Assembly (NCBI GenBank): GCA_003327455.1
Contig: QOQU01000007.1
Coordinates: 124,001-188,000, forward strand
Length of the DNA: 64,000 nt
Direction of reading: 5' to 3'
Source: Anaerolineae bacterium
GTDB taxonomy: Bacteria; Chloroflexota; Anaerolineae; Anaerolineales; UBA4823
The position numbers and the translations under genes were made by a program. This document shows, one piece after another, positions 37,954 to 47,499 of this stretch (position 1 is the first letter of the stretch; every line of letters starts with the position of its first letter). The notes below the pieces were generated by a model, which worked only from the letters and a program-made list of their open reading frames with translations, searched no databases and had not been told where the DNA came from.

Positions 37954-38303
37954 TCCATTGCCTCTTGAAAGCGGTTATTCATCTCAGACCGTCTCCTCCG
38001 TTCAATCTGCGATGAAGGGAATTCCTGACACATATCCTATGAAATTGGTCCTCTGGATTATACCATGCGAGATTCCGACCAAAGCTCAGGATGACAACGG
38101 TCGAAAAAAGTTCGCATCGAACCCGAAAAATCTATCCCATCGCATCGCTCTTCCCCTTGCAGACTTGTTAGACAAAAAGCCTTTTTCTGGTTGTATAATC
38201 AACAATGTAAGGAGTGACGCTCCTCTAATGAAGTAGGTTTACGGACAGGTGCGTGATTTCAGGAATTTATCGGTAGCTTAATTTGGATGGATGTAAATAA
38301 AAA
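37954..38303. other. Divergent intergenic region with radical SAM promoter
   Basis: No gene seen. A TATAAT box at 38194-38199 points to the radical SAM gene and would leave a leader of about 100 bases. That leader holds a small hairpin, AGGAG-tgacg-CTCCT (about 38210-38224), and two trivial start-stop frames. A perfect AAAAAG-c-CTTTTT repeat lies just upstream of the box. Confidence 0.45.
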
Positions 38304-39320
38304 ATGGACACTGATTTCACCCGCGAAGCCATCCTTCAGAAACCGGTCGCAGAGGGAACCCTACGCTGTCACGTGTGTGAACGGCGTTGCGTTATTCCAC
38401 CCGGTCAACTGGGATGGTGTCGCACGCGTTTGAATCGTGGCGGGAAGTTATTAACCCTGGTCTATGGGGCGATTTCCACCATGACCGCCAACGCCATCGA
38501 GAAAAAACCGCTCTACCACTTCTACCCAGGCACGAAAACCATGACCGCCGGTGGCTGGTGTTGCAATTTTCCCTGCCTGTGGTGTCGCAACTGGGATCTA
38601 GCCCATGCTGAGGCGCCGCTGACGGGCGAATTTATCTCCCCTTCTCAATTTGTCAGCATTGCCGAGGAAGCAGGCTGCCAGGGGATTGCCATGTCGTTCA
38701 ATGAACCCACCCTCGCTCTCGAGTGGGTGCTGAATGCCTTTGAGATAGCTCAGGCACGGGGATTATATAATGTCTTCGTCACCAATGGTTACATGACTCC
38801 CGAAGCATTGATGTTTCTGATTAACGCAGGGATGCACGCCATGAACATCGATATCAACACCGATGTCGCCCTTGCCCGTCGTTTTCTGGACGGCGTGGAT
38901 ATGGAACGCATCTGGATGAATTGCAAAATTGCATTGCAATACGGCGTGCATGTTGAAATATCCACGCTGGTGATCCCTGCCCTGAACGATGACGAGGGCG
39001 TTCTCAGAGGCATTGCGCGGCGCATTGCGGTTGAATTAGGCGCAGATATCCCCTGGCATCTATCGGGATACGTCCCCTCCTATAAGTATAACGCTCCTCA
39101 TACGCCCCTCTATACCCTTGAAATGGCCTGGGAGATTGGCAAGGGCGCCGGTCTGCATTACGTCTATATCAATCAACAGGGCAACCGTCATGAGAACACT
39201 GAATGCCCCAACTGCGGCAGTCTGTTAATCCGGCGCCTGGGTCCGCTTGTCCTGTCGAATGTGATCCGCAACGGTGCCTGTCCGCGTTGCGGCACTGCGA
39301 TTCGAGGTGTATGGGGATAA
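38304..39320 (+). CDS. Radical SAM enzyme of the AmmeMemoRadiSam/PflA-like family
   Basis: 338 residues. The iron-sulfur/SAM motif is CNFPCLWC in [20 protein letters not shown], the layout of the AmrS-type proteins related to pyruvate formate-lyase activases. An N-terminal Cys cluster (CHVCERRC, then GWC) and a C-terminal zinc-ribbon (CPNCG and CPRCG) are also present. In other genomes such proteins occur with AmmeMemo partners (AMMECR1 and Memo families); neither is in this window. The protein modified is unknown. Confidence 0.88.
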   Translation: MDTDFTREAILQKPVAEGTLRCHVCERRCVIPPGQLGWCRTRLNRGGKLLTLVYGAISTMTANAIEKKPLYHFYPGTKTMTAGGWCCNFPCLWCRNWDLAHAEAPLTGEFISPSQFVSIAEEAGCQGIAMSFNEPTLALEWVLNAFEIAQARGLYNVFVTNGYMTPEALMFLINAGMHAMNIDINTDVALARRFLDGVDMERIWMNCKIALQYGVHVEISTLVIPALNDDEGVLRGIARRIAVELGADIPWHLSGYVPSYKYNAPHTPLYTLEMAWEIGKGAGLHYVYINQQGNRHENTECPNCGSLLIRRLGPLVLSNVIRNGACPRCGTAIRGVWG

Positions 39321-39340
39321 GAGACCAATCGGTTAGAAAA

Positions 39341-40141
39341 ATGAAACGAGCTTTTTTGCTACGGATGACAGCTTTTGTCTTCAGTGTATGGACTGTCTTG
39401 CTTACTGCCTGCGGTCCTGCTGTTACACCGCTTCCTGCACCCACTTCAACCTTAACAACCGAGACCCCATTGGATGAAGCGGAGTTTACCCGCCGCCGAC
39501 TGGCGATGGTGGAAAACACCATTGTCGCGCGCGGAGTGAAAAACCCGGATGTCCTTGCTGCTATGCGAACCGTGCCACGCCATCGTTTTGTACCCGAAGA
39601 ATATCTGGATTTTGCCTATAATGACCACCCGTTGCCAATTGGTTACGGACAGACCATCTCACAGCCCTATATTGTAGCCTGGATGACCGAACTGGCTGAC
39701 TTGAAAGCTGGCGAGCGGGTTTTAGAAATCGGCACCGGTTCGGGCTATCAGGCCGCAGTCTTAGCCCAAATGGGCTATTTAGAGGTCTATAGCATCGAGA
39801 TCATCCCCCAGCTTGCCGAAACAGCTGCCAAACGGTTAGCCGAATTGGGTTATCCGGTACAGGTTCGCCAGGGAGATGGATATTACGGTTGGCCAGAGGT
39901 GGCGCCTTTTGATGCCATCATCGTAACGGCTGCCCCAGACCATCTCCCCGCCCCTCTGGTCGAGCAACTCAAGGAAGGTGGACGTCTGATCATTCCGATT
40001 GGACCACCGGGTAGTTATCAAACTTTATGGAAATTTGTCAAGCAGGATGGGGAACTGACAGCCTACGAACTGGGTGGAGTAGCCTTTGTGCCCTTTACCG
40101 GCGAAGGAGCGCAAAAAGGCCTTCCTTCTCCCACACCATGA
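39341..40141 (+). CDS. Protein-L-isoaspartate O-methyltransferase-like lipoprotein
   Basis: 266 residues. The catalytic part is clearly PCMT, which repairs isoaspartate in damaged proteins: [42 protein letters not shown] and the SAM loop [11 protein letters not shown] (residues 127-137). Unusually, it begins with a lipoprotein signal peptide, with lipobox LLTAC (C24) and a Thr/Pro linker. The ATG at 39341 yields exactly this signal; a longer frame would overlap the radical SAM gene. The last 47 bases overlap the convergent gene. Confidence 0.85.
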   Translation: MKRAFLLRMTAFVFSVWTVLLTACGPAVTPLPAPTSTLTTETPLDEAEFTRRRLAMVENTIVARGVKNPDVLAAMRTVPRHRFVPEEYLDFAYNDHPLPIGYGQTISQPYIVAWMTELADLKAGERVLEIGTGSGYQAAVLAQMGYLEVYSIEIIPQLAETAAKRLAELGYPVQVRQGDGYYGWPEVAPFDAIIVTAAPDHLPAPLVEQLKEGGRLIIPIGPPGSYQTLWKFVKQDGELTAYELGGVAFVPFTGEGAQKGLPSPTP

Positions 40142-42620
40142 TACCGGCAGTGGCATAAAGGATTGCTCCACACCCCAAGACAAAGGAGAAACCAAAGTTG
40201 ATGGCTAACAACATGGCGCCAACAGAGGCAATTACGGAGGCGGCTCCGTTGAGCGACCAGATCAGCGGCAACCAGGAACGATGAGTATTTTCTGAGAACC
40301 AGAACCGCAAACCACCTGGAAAAGCAATCCCCATTAAAAATCCGCCTGGCGCAACGGTCAGAGTCATCAGGACTATACGCGCCGATAAGGGGAATGCCAT
40401 GGTTTCAGAAAACAACATTTTCATCCACCACCCACTGGTGAAAATCCAAACAGCCAACAAAGGCAACACCCACCGCAAGCCTATGCGCCCGGCATTGAGA
40501 CTACCCATACCCGAAGAAAACAGCAACGAAAATAAGACCCCTGCTACCGCATAAGCCGGTTGCGCCAGATACAATTGAAACCGTTGGATTAGAGCGACTT
40601 CCACCAGCAGATAGGCGAAACCAATTGCCGTAAAGTAAACACCAGCCGCTCGATCAAATTTTGTTTCCATGCGGTTGACGGAGGAAACTGACCGGTTTCC
40701 AGGGTGGATAGATGAATTCTGGTAAGCCTCTGTCGAGATGGGGAGGCTTTTTCTTACCAACCACATCGTCAGCCCTACGAAAAGCGCACCCAATCCAACG
40801 ACAAACCCGAATAAACCCACCACAACCAGCATGCCTGCTCCGCCAAAGGGTTGCCAGCTTTGTCCAAACTCGGCCAGGGTTTGGCGAATCTGCGACCACT
40901 TAAAATAGTGAGTGAAGAAGGGCTGATCATCCGTGGCAGGCCGCACATCATAAGGATAGGTATCATAAAAAGCATGCCGGCTTCGAGCATCCAGGACAGC
41001 TTGAAAAGCAGGTGTGTACAGGGATTCAACCAGCACATTGTAGCGGTTGGTTTCTTCCTCTCGAAAATCAGGGGCGTAGATCAGGTCAAACGCCCGGCTC
41101 TCGGCAAAGCGGCGGATCGTAGCCAACTCAGATTCCGTAAAGGGCTGAAGTCTGACCACAAACGTGGCTAAAGCGTAGCCGCGCAGAACCACCACCTGCC
41201 TGGCGGGATTCAAGTTTTGGCCTTCAAGCACTTCAACGATCGTGGCAAAGGCGCGCAGGCTTTCGCTGGGTGGTTTTTGCAACCAACGGTTAAAAACCAG
41301 TACACCATCGGGTTTTAAGAGCTGAATCACCTCGCTAAAGCTTTCCAGAGTGTATCGATAATCCTCAGCCAGACTATACGCTCCCGTGCGCACCGGCTGG
41401 AAGGAATCTGTCAGGCAAACCACAATCACATCAAATTGTTCGGAGGTGCGGCGGGTGAAACTCCGTTGATCTTCGATGAAAGTAACGACCTTTGGCTGGC
41501 GATATATCTTTTGGGCGGTTTCCACCACAAGCGGATTGGCTTCCACAGCAACAACCGATTGAGCCCCCTGGTGCAGAGCAAGCAAAATATCCATGCCGCC
41601 GCGTGGTTCAAGGACTAGAGTACGTCCCTGAGGGCGCAACCAGAAAGCTACACTCTGGGGGAGATACTCCACAAAACTCAGATCAGCCGTGGAACGAAGC
41701 AGCGGTGATAGCTGGTCGCCATCGATGAAGAGACCATCTTGGGGAGGTGGTGGTTTGAGGTATTTGAAGCTCAAGCCAGGAACGGAGCGAATGAATGCGC
41801 TACGCACGACATCCACCCGTGAAAAAGCGTTCCAGCGTTGCCAAAGCCGCACAGCATCCGGATACTGCAAAGCGTAGGAAAGACTTTTATAGGGGGAAAG
41901 TCGCAACTCTAACGCCGAAACCAACGTTCTGCCTTGATAACGGGCAATTAACTCTGCCCCACAGAAGATAAGCCAAAGCAGTATGGCCAAGAGGTGCGTC
42001 CAGGCTTTCAATGCCGCTTTCCCTTTGTCGAGTCGGTTTGAGAGGATAAACTGCTCAAAGGAGGGCAGAGCACAAAATGCCAGTGCCGCGCTACAGGCAA
42101 CAATCACGCCCTCGCCTCCCACCCAGCCTGGGAGAGCCAAACCCCCCAGACAACCCAGCCCGGCACCCAGGAAATTCCAGGCATACATTCTTCCCGCCTG
42201 CTCAGGAAACGCTCCCAACAAGCCTCCCAAAGCCAAACCGCTGAAAAAGAAGGGCAAACTCAGCGCAAGATAGTTAAGGCAGAACAAAGCAAGCTGACGA
42301 GAGTCCCAGGCGATGCTGAAGGAATCAAAAGGCAAATAGTTCAGAATCAGATAAGAAGCGAGCAGGGTAATCGTTGCCCCGACAGCGCATTTTTCAAAAA
42401 GAGGTAAAGCCTGATCGGGCTGGATGCGCGGCCGAAATGCCAGCACTACGCCACTGACTGCATAGCCCAGCATGGCGATGCTGATAATGAGGAAAACAAA
42501 GTGGTAAAACTGGGCGATTGAGAAAAGGCGGGTAAGGATCACCTGAAAGAGCAGCACAGCTCCGGAAAAGAGGGCAACCCGCCAGAAAAATCCTCTAGGA
42601 CATCCTGCAACATTCACCAT
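40095..42620 (-). CDS. Polytopic membrane protein with spermidine-synthase-like domain
   Basis: 841 residues. About six helices (to residue 230), then a soluble domain with the Rossmann motif [29 protein letters not shown] and [27 protein letters not shown], as in spermidine synthase-like aminopropyl/methyl-transferase folds, then further helices from about residue 600. Such fusions are widespread but uncharacterised; polyamine synthesis is not established for them. It overlaps the DUF2804 gene upstream by seven bases and the PCMT gene at its end by 47 bases. Confidence 0.8.
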   Translation of the reverse strand: MVNVAGCPRGFFWRVALFSGAVLLFQVILTRLFSIAQFYHFVFLIISIAMLGYAVSGVVLAFRPRIQPDQALPLFEKCAVGATITLLASYLILNYLPFDSFSIAWDSRQLALFCLNYLALSLPFFFSGLALGGLLGAFPEQAGRMYAWNFLGAGLGCLGGLALPGWVGGEGVIVACSAALAFCALPSFEQFILSNRLDKGKAALKAWTHLLAILLWLIFCGAELIARYQGRTLVSALELRLSPYKSLSYALQYPDAVRLWQRWNAFSRVDVVRSAFIRSVPGLSFKYLKPPPPQDGLFIDGDQLSPLLRSTADLSFVEYLPQSVAFWLRPQGRTLVLEPRGGMDILLALHQGAQSVVAVEANPLVVETAQKIYRQPKVVTFIEDQRSFTRRTSEQFDVIVVCLTDSFQPVRTGAYSLAEDYRYTLESFSEVIQLLKPDGVLVFNRWLQKPPSESLRAFATIVEVLEGQNLNPARQVVVLRGYALATFVVRLQPFTESELATIRRFAESRAFDLIYAPDFREEETNRYNVLVESLYTPAFQAVLDARSRHAFYDTYPYDVRPATDDQPFFTHYFKWSQIRQTLAEFGQSWQPFGGAGMLVVVGLFGFVVGLGALFVGLTMWLVRKSLPISTEAYQNSSIHPGNRSVSSVNRMETKFDRAAGVYFTAIGFAYLLVEVALIQRFQLYLAQPAYAVAGVLFSLLFSSGMGSLNAGRIGLRWVLPLLAVWIFTSGWWMKMLFSETMAFPLSARIVLMTLTVAPGGFLMGIAFPGGLRFWFSENTHRSWLPLIWSLNGAASVIASVGAMLLAINFGFSFVLGCGAILYATAGIMVWEKEGLFALLRR

Positions 42621-43648
42621 CGGGCGCGGTGTTCTTCGGCAAAGCCGAACAAATTGCGGATCAATACTTTTTCGCCATCATCCGCAATTGCAAAGCCTTC
42701 ATATATCCCAAACATTTGATGCACTTCGCTATAGATAATTCCCAGGTTGGTCGTGGCGGTGCGGTCGACGAACGGGGTAAAGGACAGGTCTAAACGCCCC
42801 TGGTTATCGGTAAAGTGCCACGGCTTCAGATAATCTCCACTTTGGTAATCAAAGGTCACTTGATCGAGCTTGTGAATGCGATTCGCCAGGATCAAGGCAT
42901 TTTCGGTGGCGTTGGAAAGATCACCGAAACCACAACCCAGGTTCAATCCAACCGTACGCCCATCGGGGAGATAGCCGCTGGCGCTTGCCCAATTCCAAAA
43001 AGAACGATACTCCCATACGCCGCGCCCCCAGTCCAGTGACCCCAGGCAAGTCTTCGGATCGAGCTCGAGAAAAAGATCGCCATAGCGCAGGCTGCCGCGC
43101 GCCGGCAGGCAGTTGATCTTGCGGTTGAAATAAAAGCGGCGCCTGCCAATCGGGATGACGATATTCATCGACTCGGCACCTTGTGGAACTTCAAGGGTGA
43201 TATCGGCTTCAATCCCTTTACCTCCATCAAAAGCTGGCCAGGAAACCCGGACGCGGCGGTTTGAGTCATCGACCGTAAAATCGAGTTTGACTCCCCTGCC
43301 CTCGTAACGACTATCACCGCTCTGGCTGTTGCGCGGCAGAACCACTCCCTTTGCAAGCGGAATCACCAACCCTTCTTCGTGCAGGTCACGGCTGGCATAA
43401 TCCAGCGTATAAACGAAAATATTGCCAGCATAACCAAGGTCAGCAATGGTAGCAGAGAAAAAGCGCTGCGGTGTAAACACAGCATAATAATCCCAGCGCT
43501 TGATGCGAAAGCGTTGTAAGGGGCGAAAACGATAGAAGCGAGCAGCTTCGAGGTTGCAATCCAGGACAGGTTGACGTGACCAGCCTACCTGCGCCAGGTT
43601 GCCACTTAAGGTAAGTAAGGGCCCCGAATGCGTGATTTCACGTTGCAT
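42614..43648 (-). CDS. DUF2804 family protein
   Basis: 344 residues of the DUF2804 family, whose function is unknown. Recognisable stretches are RIKRWDYYAVFT, TIADLGYAGN, FYFNRKINCLPARGS, LDWGRGVWEYRSFWNW and GFGDLSNATENALI. The fold is probably a lipocalin-like beta structure as in related attH-type proteins. AGGAGGAAAAT directly before the ATG at 43648 decides the start. A TATAAT box lies about 20 bases upstream. It is coupled to the spermidine-synthase-like gene, suggesting a shared process. Confidence 0.88.
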   Translation of the reverse strand: MQREITHSGPLLTLSGNLAQVGWSRQPVLDCNLEAARFYRFRPLQRFRIKRWDYYAVFTPQRFFSATIADLGYAGNIFVYTLDYASRDLHEEGLVIPLAKGVVLPRNSQSGDSRYEGRGVKLDFTVDDSNRRVRVSWPAFDGGKGIEADITLEVPQGAESMNIVIPIGRRRFYFNRKINCLPARGSLRYGDLFLELDPKTCLGSLDWGRGVWEYRSFWNWASASGYLPDGRTVGLNLGCGFGDLSNATENALILANRIHKLDQVTFDYQSGDYLKPWHFTDNQGRLDLSFTPFVDRTATTNLGIIYSEVHQMFGIYEGFAIADDGEKVLIRNLFGFAEEHRARW

Positions 43649-43786
43649 ATTTTCCTCCTCGCCTCCATTATAACCCCATCCTTCACAAGCAGGACTGAGA
43701 CGGAAGGTTCGCGGCAATTGTCTCTCTATCCCCTTGCTGAAGCCATCAGGTTTTCTGGTTTACTTACCCTCTGGCTTATGGATAAC

Positions 43787-43981
43787 TTACTGTTTTCGAT
43801 TTTCACGCACATAATAAGCTGCGCCAATGATCCCTAAGAATAAACCCAACACCGAAGCTGTATAAGATAAAAAATTCAGCAAAAAGGATGACTCAAGGAT
43901 CTTGACCACCATGAGAAAGGGAAAGATCACCCCGCTCAAGCAAAGTAAAAATCCAATCAGGATCAATTTCCAGGCTCGCAC
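43787..43981 (-). CDS. Small two-helix membrane protein
   Basis: 64 residues with two hydrophobic helices (about residues 4-24 and 36-56) and a charged C-terminus (YYVRENRKQ). Similar short proteins with the GFLLCLSGVIFPFLMVV and SVLGLFLGIIG pattern occur in related genomes, but the role is unknown. I choose the GTG at 43981: a TATAAT box (43988-43993) lies six bases upstream and falls inside any longer version, which would therefore not be transcribed in full. Confidence 0.6.
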   Translation of the reverse strand: MRAWKLILIGFLLCLSGVIFPFLMVVKILESSFLLNFLSYTASVLGLFLGIIGAAYYVRENRKQ

Positions 43982-43987
43982 GCGACA

Positions 43988-43993
43988 ATTATA
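43988..43993 (-). promoter_or_regulatory. -10 box of the small membrane protein gene, leaderless type
   Basis: TATAAT on the minus strand followed by six bases and a GTG start. No Shine-Dalgarno sequence fits between them. Confidence 0.5.
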
Positions 43994-44145
43994 GCACAAA
44001 CTCTATCCAAATTAGGGGGCTTTCTCAATGGATGGAGAATGCTTTGTGGAGTGCGCAAGTCGAATTTCAACAATGCCGAGGGCTCTCCCCTCAACTTAAC
44101 ACCAGATCAGGTCTGTTGGTCATACACGCTGGTTAATTTTACCCG

Positions 44146-45177
44146 TCAATCAGCCCCTTCCTTATGCAACCAACACGCCACGCGGTGATCGGGAACAGGG
44201 TTAAATTCAGGAGGTTCTTCAACCTCGCACAAGCCTTGAATGGCCTGGGCACAACGCGGATGAAAGCGACAGCCGGGCGGGGGCTTTACCAGACTGGGCG
44301 GTTCGCCGGGGGGCACTTCTCGGAACGAGAGGGCATTGCGGGCATCCGGGTCAGAGGTCGCCGAGAGCAAAGCATGGGTATAGGGATGGAGCGGATTTTT
44401 TAGTAACTCTCCAATCGGACTTTGTTCTACCAGTTTGCCGGCGTACATCACGAAGATGCGTTCGGAGAAATATTTGACCGTGGATAAGTCATGGGTGATG
44501 TAGATGAAAGATAAATTATGGGATTCTTGTAAGCTGCGCAGGAGTTTCAAAATCTCCACCCGCACCGAGGCATCGAGCATCGAAACCGGCTCATCAGCTA
44601 CAATCAGTTTGGGATTCAGGATCATCGCCCGGGCGATCACCACGCGTTGCTGTTGTCCGCCGCTCAACATATGGGGGAATTTGCCTAAGAAGTCTTCTAC
44701 CGGATAGAGCTTGACCTCTTCCATGACCCGATGGATGCGCTCTAAACGCTCTTGTCGGTTCTTGATCCCGGCGATCACCAGGGGCTCTTCCAAAATGCGC
44801 CGTACGCTCATGAAGGGAGGCAAAGCGCCGTAGGGGTCTTGCTGGATGTACCCAACCTGCGAACGATACCATTTTAAGGTGGCTGAGTCGGCCTGGGCAA
44901 TGTCTTTCCCTTCAAAGATCACCTGCCCCTGGCGGGGTTTTACCAGACCGAGAATCGTTTTCATCAGGGTGGATTTCCCACAACCGCTCTCGCCAACCAC
45001 AGCAATCGCTTCGCCGCGATGCAGATCAAAGCTGATATTATCCACCGCCCGAACATAGCCCACAATCCCAAATCCAAAGCGGCGTAATTCATACCAGACA
45101 TGCAAATTTTGAATGGAAAGCAACACCTGACGTTGATCGATTTCAGATTTGATCGTGGTGGGGGCTTCTACAACCAT
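44146..45177 (-). CDS. ABC transporter ATPase, OppF/DppF type (operon B)
   Basis: 343 residues. Walker [10 protein letters not shown], signature LSGGQQQRVVIARAM, Walker [13 protein letters not shown], and a C-terminal peptide-transporter domain with Cys in CRFHPRCAQAIQGLC and VACW. It is the last gene of operon B (binding protein, two permeases, two ATPases), nine bases behind the OppD-type gene. It energises uptake together with that partner. The dimer interface DPYGALPP is slightly unlike the usual DPYASLNP of its paralogue at 55662. Confidence 0.92.
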   Translation of the reverse strand: MVVEAPTTIKSEIDQRQVLLSIQNLHVWYELRRFGFGIVGYVRAVDNISFDLHRGEAIAVVGESGCGKSTLMKTILGLVKPRQGQVIFEGKDIAQADSATLKWYRSQVGYIQQDPYGALPPFMSVRRILEEPLVIAGIKNRQERLERIHRVMEEVKLYPVEDFLGKFPHMLSGGQQQRVVIARAMILNPKLIVADEPVSMLDASVRVEILKLLRSLQESHNLSFIYITHDLSTVKYFSERIFVMYAGKLVEQSPIGELLKNPLHPYTHALLSATSDPDARNALSFREVPPGEPPSLVKPPPGCRFHPRCAQAIQGLCEVEEPPEFNPVPDHRVACWLHKEGAD

Positions 45178-45186
45178 ACAAACTCC

Positions 45187-46149
45187 TCAGGCATACAACC
45201 AGCAGCGTACCTGGCGTCCATCTCTTTCAATAACCGGCGGTTCTTCGGCGCATTTTTCAAAGCGGGCCGGACAACGTTCGGCAAAGCGGCAACCGGTTGG
45301 CGGTGAGATCAGGCTGGGTGGTTGCCCGGTAATAAACTGCGGGTCTTGATCGGCGCGCAAGCGCGGCACACTTGCCATCAGCATCTTCGAGTAAGGATGG
45401 AGGGGGTCGGGGAAGAAATCTTTCGCCTCACCCGTCTCGACAATCTGCCCTGCATACATCACCGCCACATCGTCAGCCAGTTCACTCGACGTGGCAATAT
45501 CATGGGTGATCAAGATAAAACTGGTGCCCAGCTCTTTCTTGATCCGCTTCAGGGTATTGAAGATATTCGCCTGGGTCAGCAAATCCAACGCCGAGGTCGG
45601 CTCGTCGAGGATCACCAGGCTGGGCAGGGTCACCAAAGCCATTGCCAGGGCAACCCGTTGGCGCATTCCGCCGCTCAACTCAAAGGGATAGCGGGTAAGG
45701 AAATCCTCCGCGACGCCCACCCGTTGGAACATCGTGCGGGCGGCTTCCAGAGCTTCGGCTTTGCTCATCCCCATGTGGATCATGGCCGGCTCTGCCACCT
45801 GATCACCAACCCGCAAGACAGGGTTAAGAGCATTCATCGCCGCCTGGGGGACAAGGGACATTTCCACCCAGCGGATGTTCTGACGGAATTCCTCATCGCT
45901 CAATTGCATCACATCGCGACCGTGAAGGAAAATCCGACCACTGTACCTGGCAATATTGCGCGGCAGCAGCCGCAGAATTGCTTTAGCGAGCGAGCTTTTC
46001 CCGCACCCCGATTCGCCCAAAATCACCACCGCTCGATTGACCCCTAATTGGAAATCCACTCCATCCACCGCTTGCACAGGGCCGCGCAGAGTGGCAAAGT
46101 GCATCACCAGGTTCTCGACATTCAGTAGAATTTGATCGCCATTCGTCAT
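45187..46149 (-). CDS. ABC transporter ATPase, OppD/DppD type (operon B)
   Basis: 320 residues. Walker [11 protein letters not shown]-loop in LVPQAAMNALNP, signature [15 protein letters not shown], Walker B LVILDEPTSALD, and the C-terminal Cys-rich oligopeptide-type domain (CRFAERCPARFEKC, RCWLY), which in studied OppD proteins can hold an iron-sulfur cluster. It is the fourth gene of operon B, three bases behind the DppC-type permease. Confidence 0.92.
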   Translation of the reverse strand: MTNGDQILLNVENLVMHFATLRGPVQAVDGVDFQLGVNRAVVILGESGCGKSSLAKAILRLLPRNIARYSGRIFLHGRDVMQLSDEEFRQNIRWVEMSLVPQAAMNALNPVLRVGDQVAEPAMIHMGMSKAEALEAARTMFQRVGVAEDFLTRYPFELSGGMRQRVALAMALVTLPSLVILDEPTSALDLLTQANIFNTLKRIKKELGTSFILITHDIATSSELADDVAVMYAGQIVETGEAKDFFPDPLHPYSKMLMASVPRLRADQDPQFITGQPPSLISPPTGCRFAERCPARFEKCAEEPPVIERDGRQVRCWLYA

Positions 46150-46152
46150 GGA

Positions 46153-47499
46153 CTAAATATCCCTCAGTCGTGGGTTAAAAACTCGATCCAACGCAAAGCC
46201 CAACATCGCAAATCCCAAACCGGTCAGCATCAACAAGACTGCCGGCTCGAGTACCCAGTAGTAGAGGCCGCGATATAAAGCCCCATCGGTAAAAGCATTC
46301 TCAATCACTTTGCCCCAGGTCGGTAGTACAGGATCGCCCAGCCCCAATACAGCTAACGAGGCCTCGAGGAAGACATAGGAAGGCACCGATGAAACCAGCG
46401 ATGGGATCAGCAGCGGGATCATGCGCGGGATCAAATAAGCAAAAATAATGCGCAGATTCGAAGCCCCGTATGCACGAGCAGCCTCGATATAAGGCGACTC
46501 TTTCGACTGCATGAAGATCGCCCGATAGGTCTTGATCGCTCCGGAGAAGATGCTTAGTAAGATCGTTACCCCCAAGATCACCCAGATGCTCCGCGAGTAA
46601 AATGTGCCTACCATAATCAAGATTGCCAAAAACGGCAGCACCAGGTTGATTTCAGTAATACGTTGAATCAATTCATCCACCCAGCCAGCGTACCAGGTGC
46701 CAATCGCGGCAATGATCATGGATAACAGAGAAGTGCCGAGCGAAGCCAACAATCCAAACGCCAGGGCAATCGGTGTCCCCCATAACAAAGCCAGGGTAAT
46801 ATCGCGCCGGTATTGATCGGTGCCGGCCAGACCGTAGAGTTTTCCATGCAGGACAAACTCAGCGTTCACATCCGCATTCGGCTCAAAGGTGGTCGCAGTA
46901 ATGACCAGCGTGTACTTCCCCTTGAGAGGTTGATATCCCTCTTTGTTGGGATCACTAAACAAAGCAGGGATGACCTCATTCTGGGTTTTCAAGCGTTTTT
47001 GTAATTTCTGATCCTGCGAAAAACGAAAGGTCTCCGTTCGATCAACCGCCATATCCACTATACGCACTTCTCGCTCATCGGGAGTTATCCACATTACGGA
47101 TACAAAGGGCGATTTCTCAACAAAGCTATTTCGGAAATAGAGGATCAGGTCTTGTGGAAATTCATCGTACTGAAATTCAAAAGAGTACCTCAATTCTATG
47201 GTCGAGATTGTCTCATCGGCGGGAATGATCGTCTTTTGCATTTCCCCCTCGGCACTGTTGACAGCAAATGAAATCGGCTGTTTCTTGCGATAGAAATAAT
47301 TTAACCAGGCAGGGGCGGCATACTTTGGATTTTGATACCAGACATCCTCCCCTCCCCGCCATAAACGAATCGCTTCCCGGTAAGGAATCTTAATGACCGT
47401 ATAGGTAGCTACCCCAATCAGGGTTAAGACCACCAGGATGCCGATGATCGCCGAAGGGTAGCGTAATAGATCTCCAATCAGATTTCGTACGCGCATCAT
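46153..47499 (-). CDS. DppC-type ABC permease with large extracytoplasmic insertion (operon B)
   Basis: 448 residues against about 300 for ordinary DppC/OppC. Helix 1 is at residues 16-36; then comes a beta-rich stretch of about 185 residues (38-222) before the usual GTDxxGRD motif, which here reads GTDQYRRD at 226-233. The remaining part is a normal BPD_transp_1 permease domain with the EAA-type loop EAARAYGASNLRIIFAYLIPRM. The inserted part should lie outside the membrane next to the binding protein. It overlaps the DppB-type gene by four bases. Confidence 0.9.
   Translation of the reverse strand: MMRVRNLIGDLLRYPSAIIGILVVLTLIGVATYTVIKIPYREAIRLWRGGEDVWYQNPKYAAPAWLNYFYRKKQPISFAVNSAEGEMQKTIIPADETISTIELRYSFEFQYDEFPQDLILYFRNSFVEKSPFVSVMWITPDEREVRIVDMAVDRTETFRFSQDQKLQKRLKTQNEVIPALFSDPNKEGYQPLKGKYTLVITATTFEPNADVNAEFVLHGKLYGLAGTDQYRRDITLALLWGTPIALAFGLLASLGTSLLSMIIAAIGTWYAGWVDELIQRITEINLVLPFLAILIMVGTFYSRSIWVILGVTILLSIFSGAIKTYRAIFMQSKESPYIEAARAYGASNLRIIFAYLIPRMIPLLIPSLVSSVPSYVFLEASLAVLGLGDPVLPTWGKVIENAFTDGALYRGLYYWVLEPAVLLMLTGLGFAMLGFALDRVFNPRLRDI

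Noticed and set aside
40095-42620. Calling the membrane protein a spermidine synthase
   Set aside because: Only the Rossmann-like core is similar; the polyamine-site residues cannot be confirmed and the membrane parts are foreign to SpeE.
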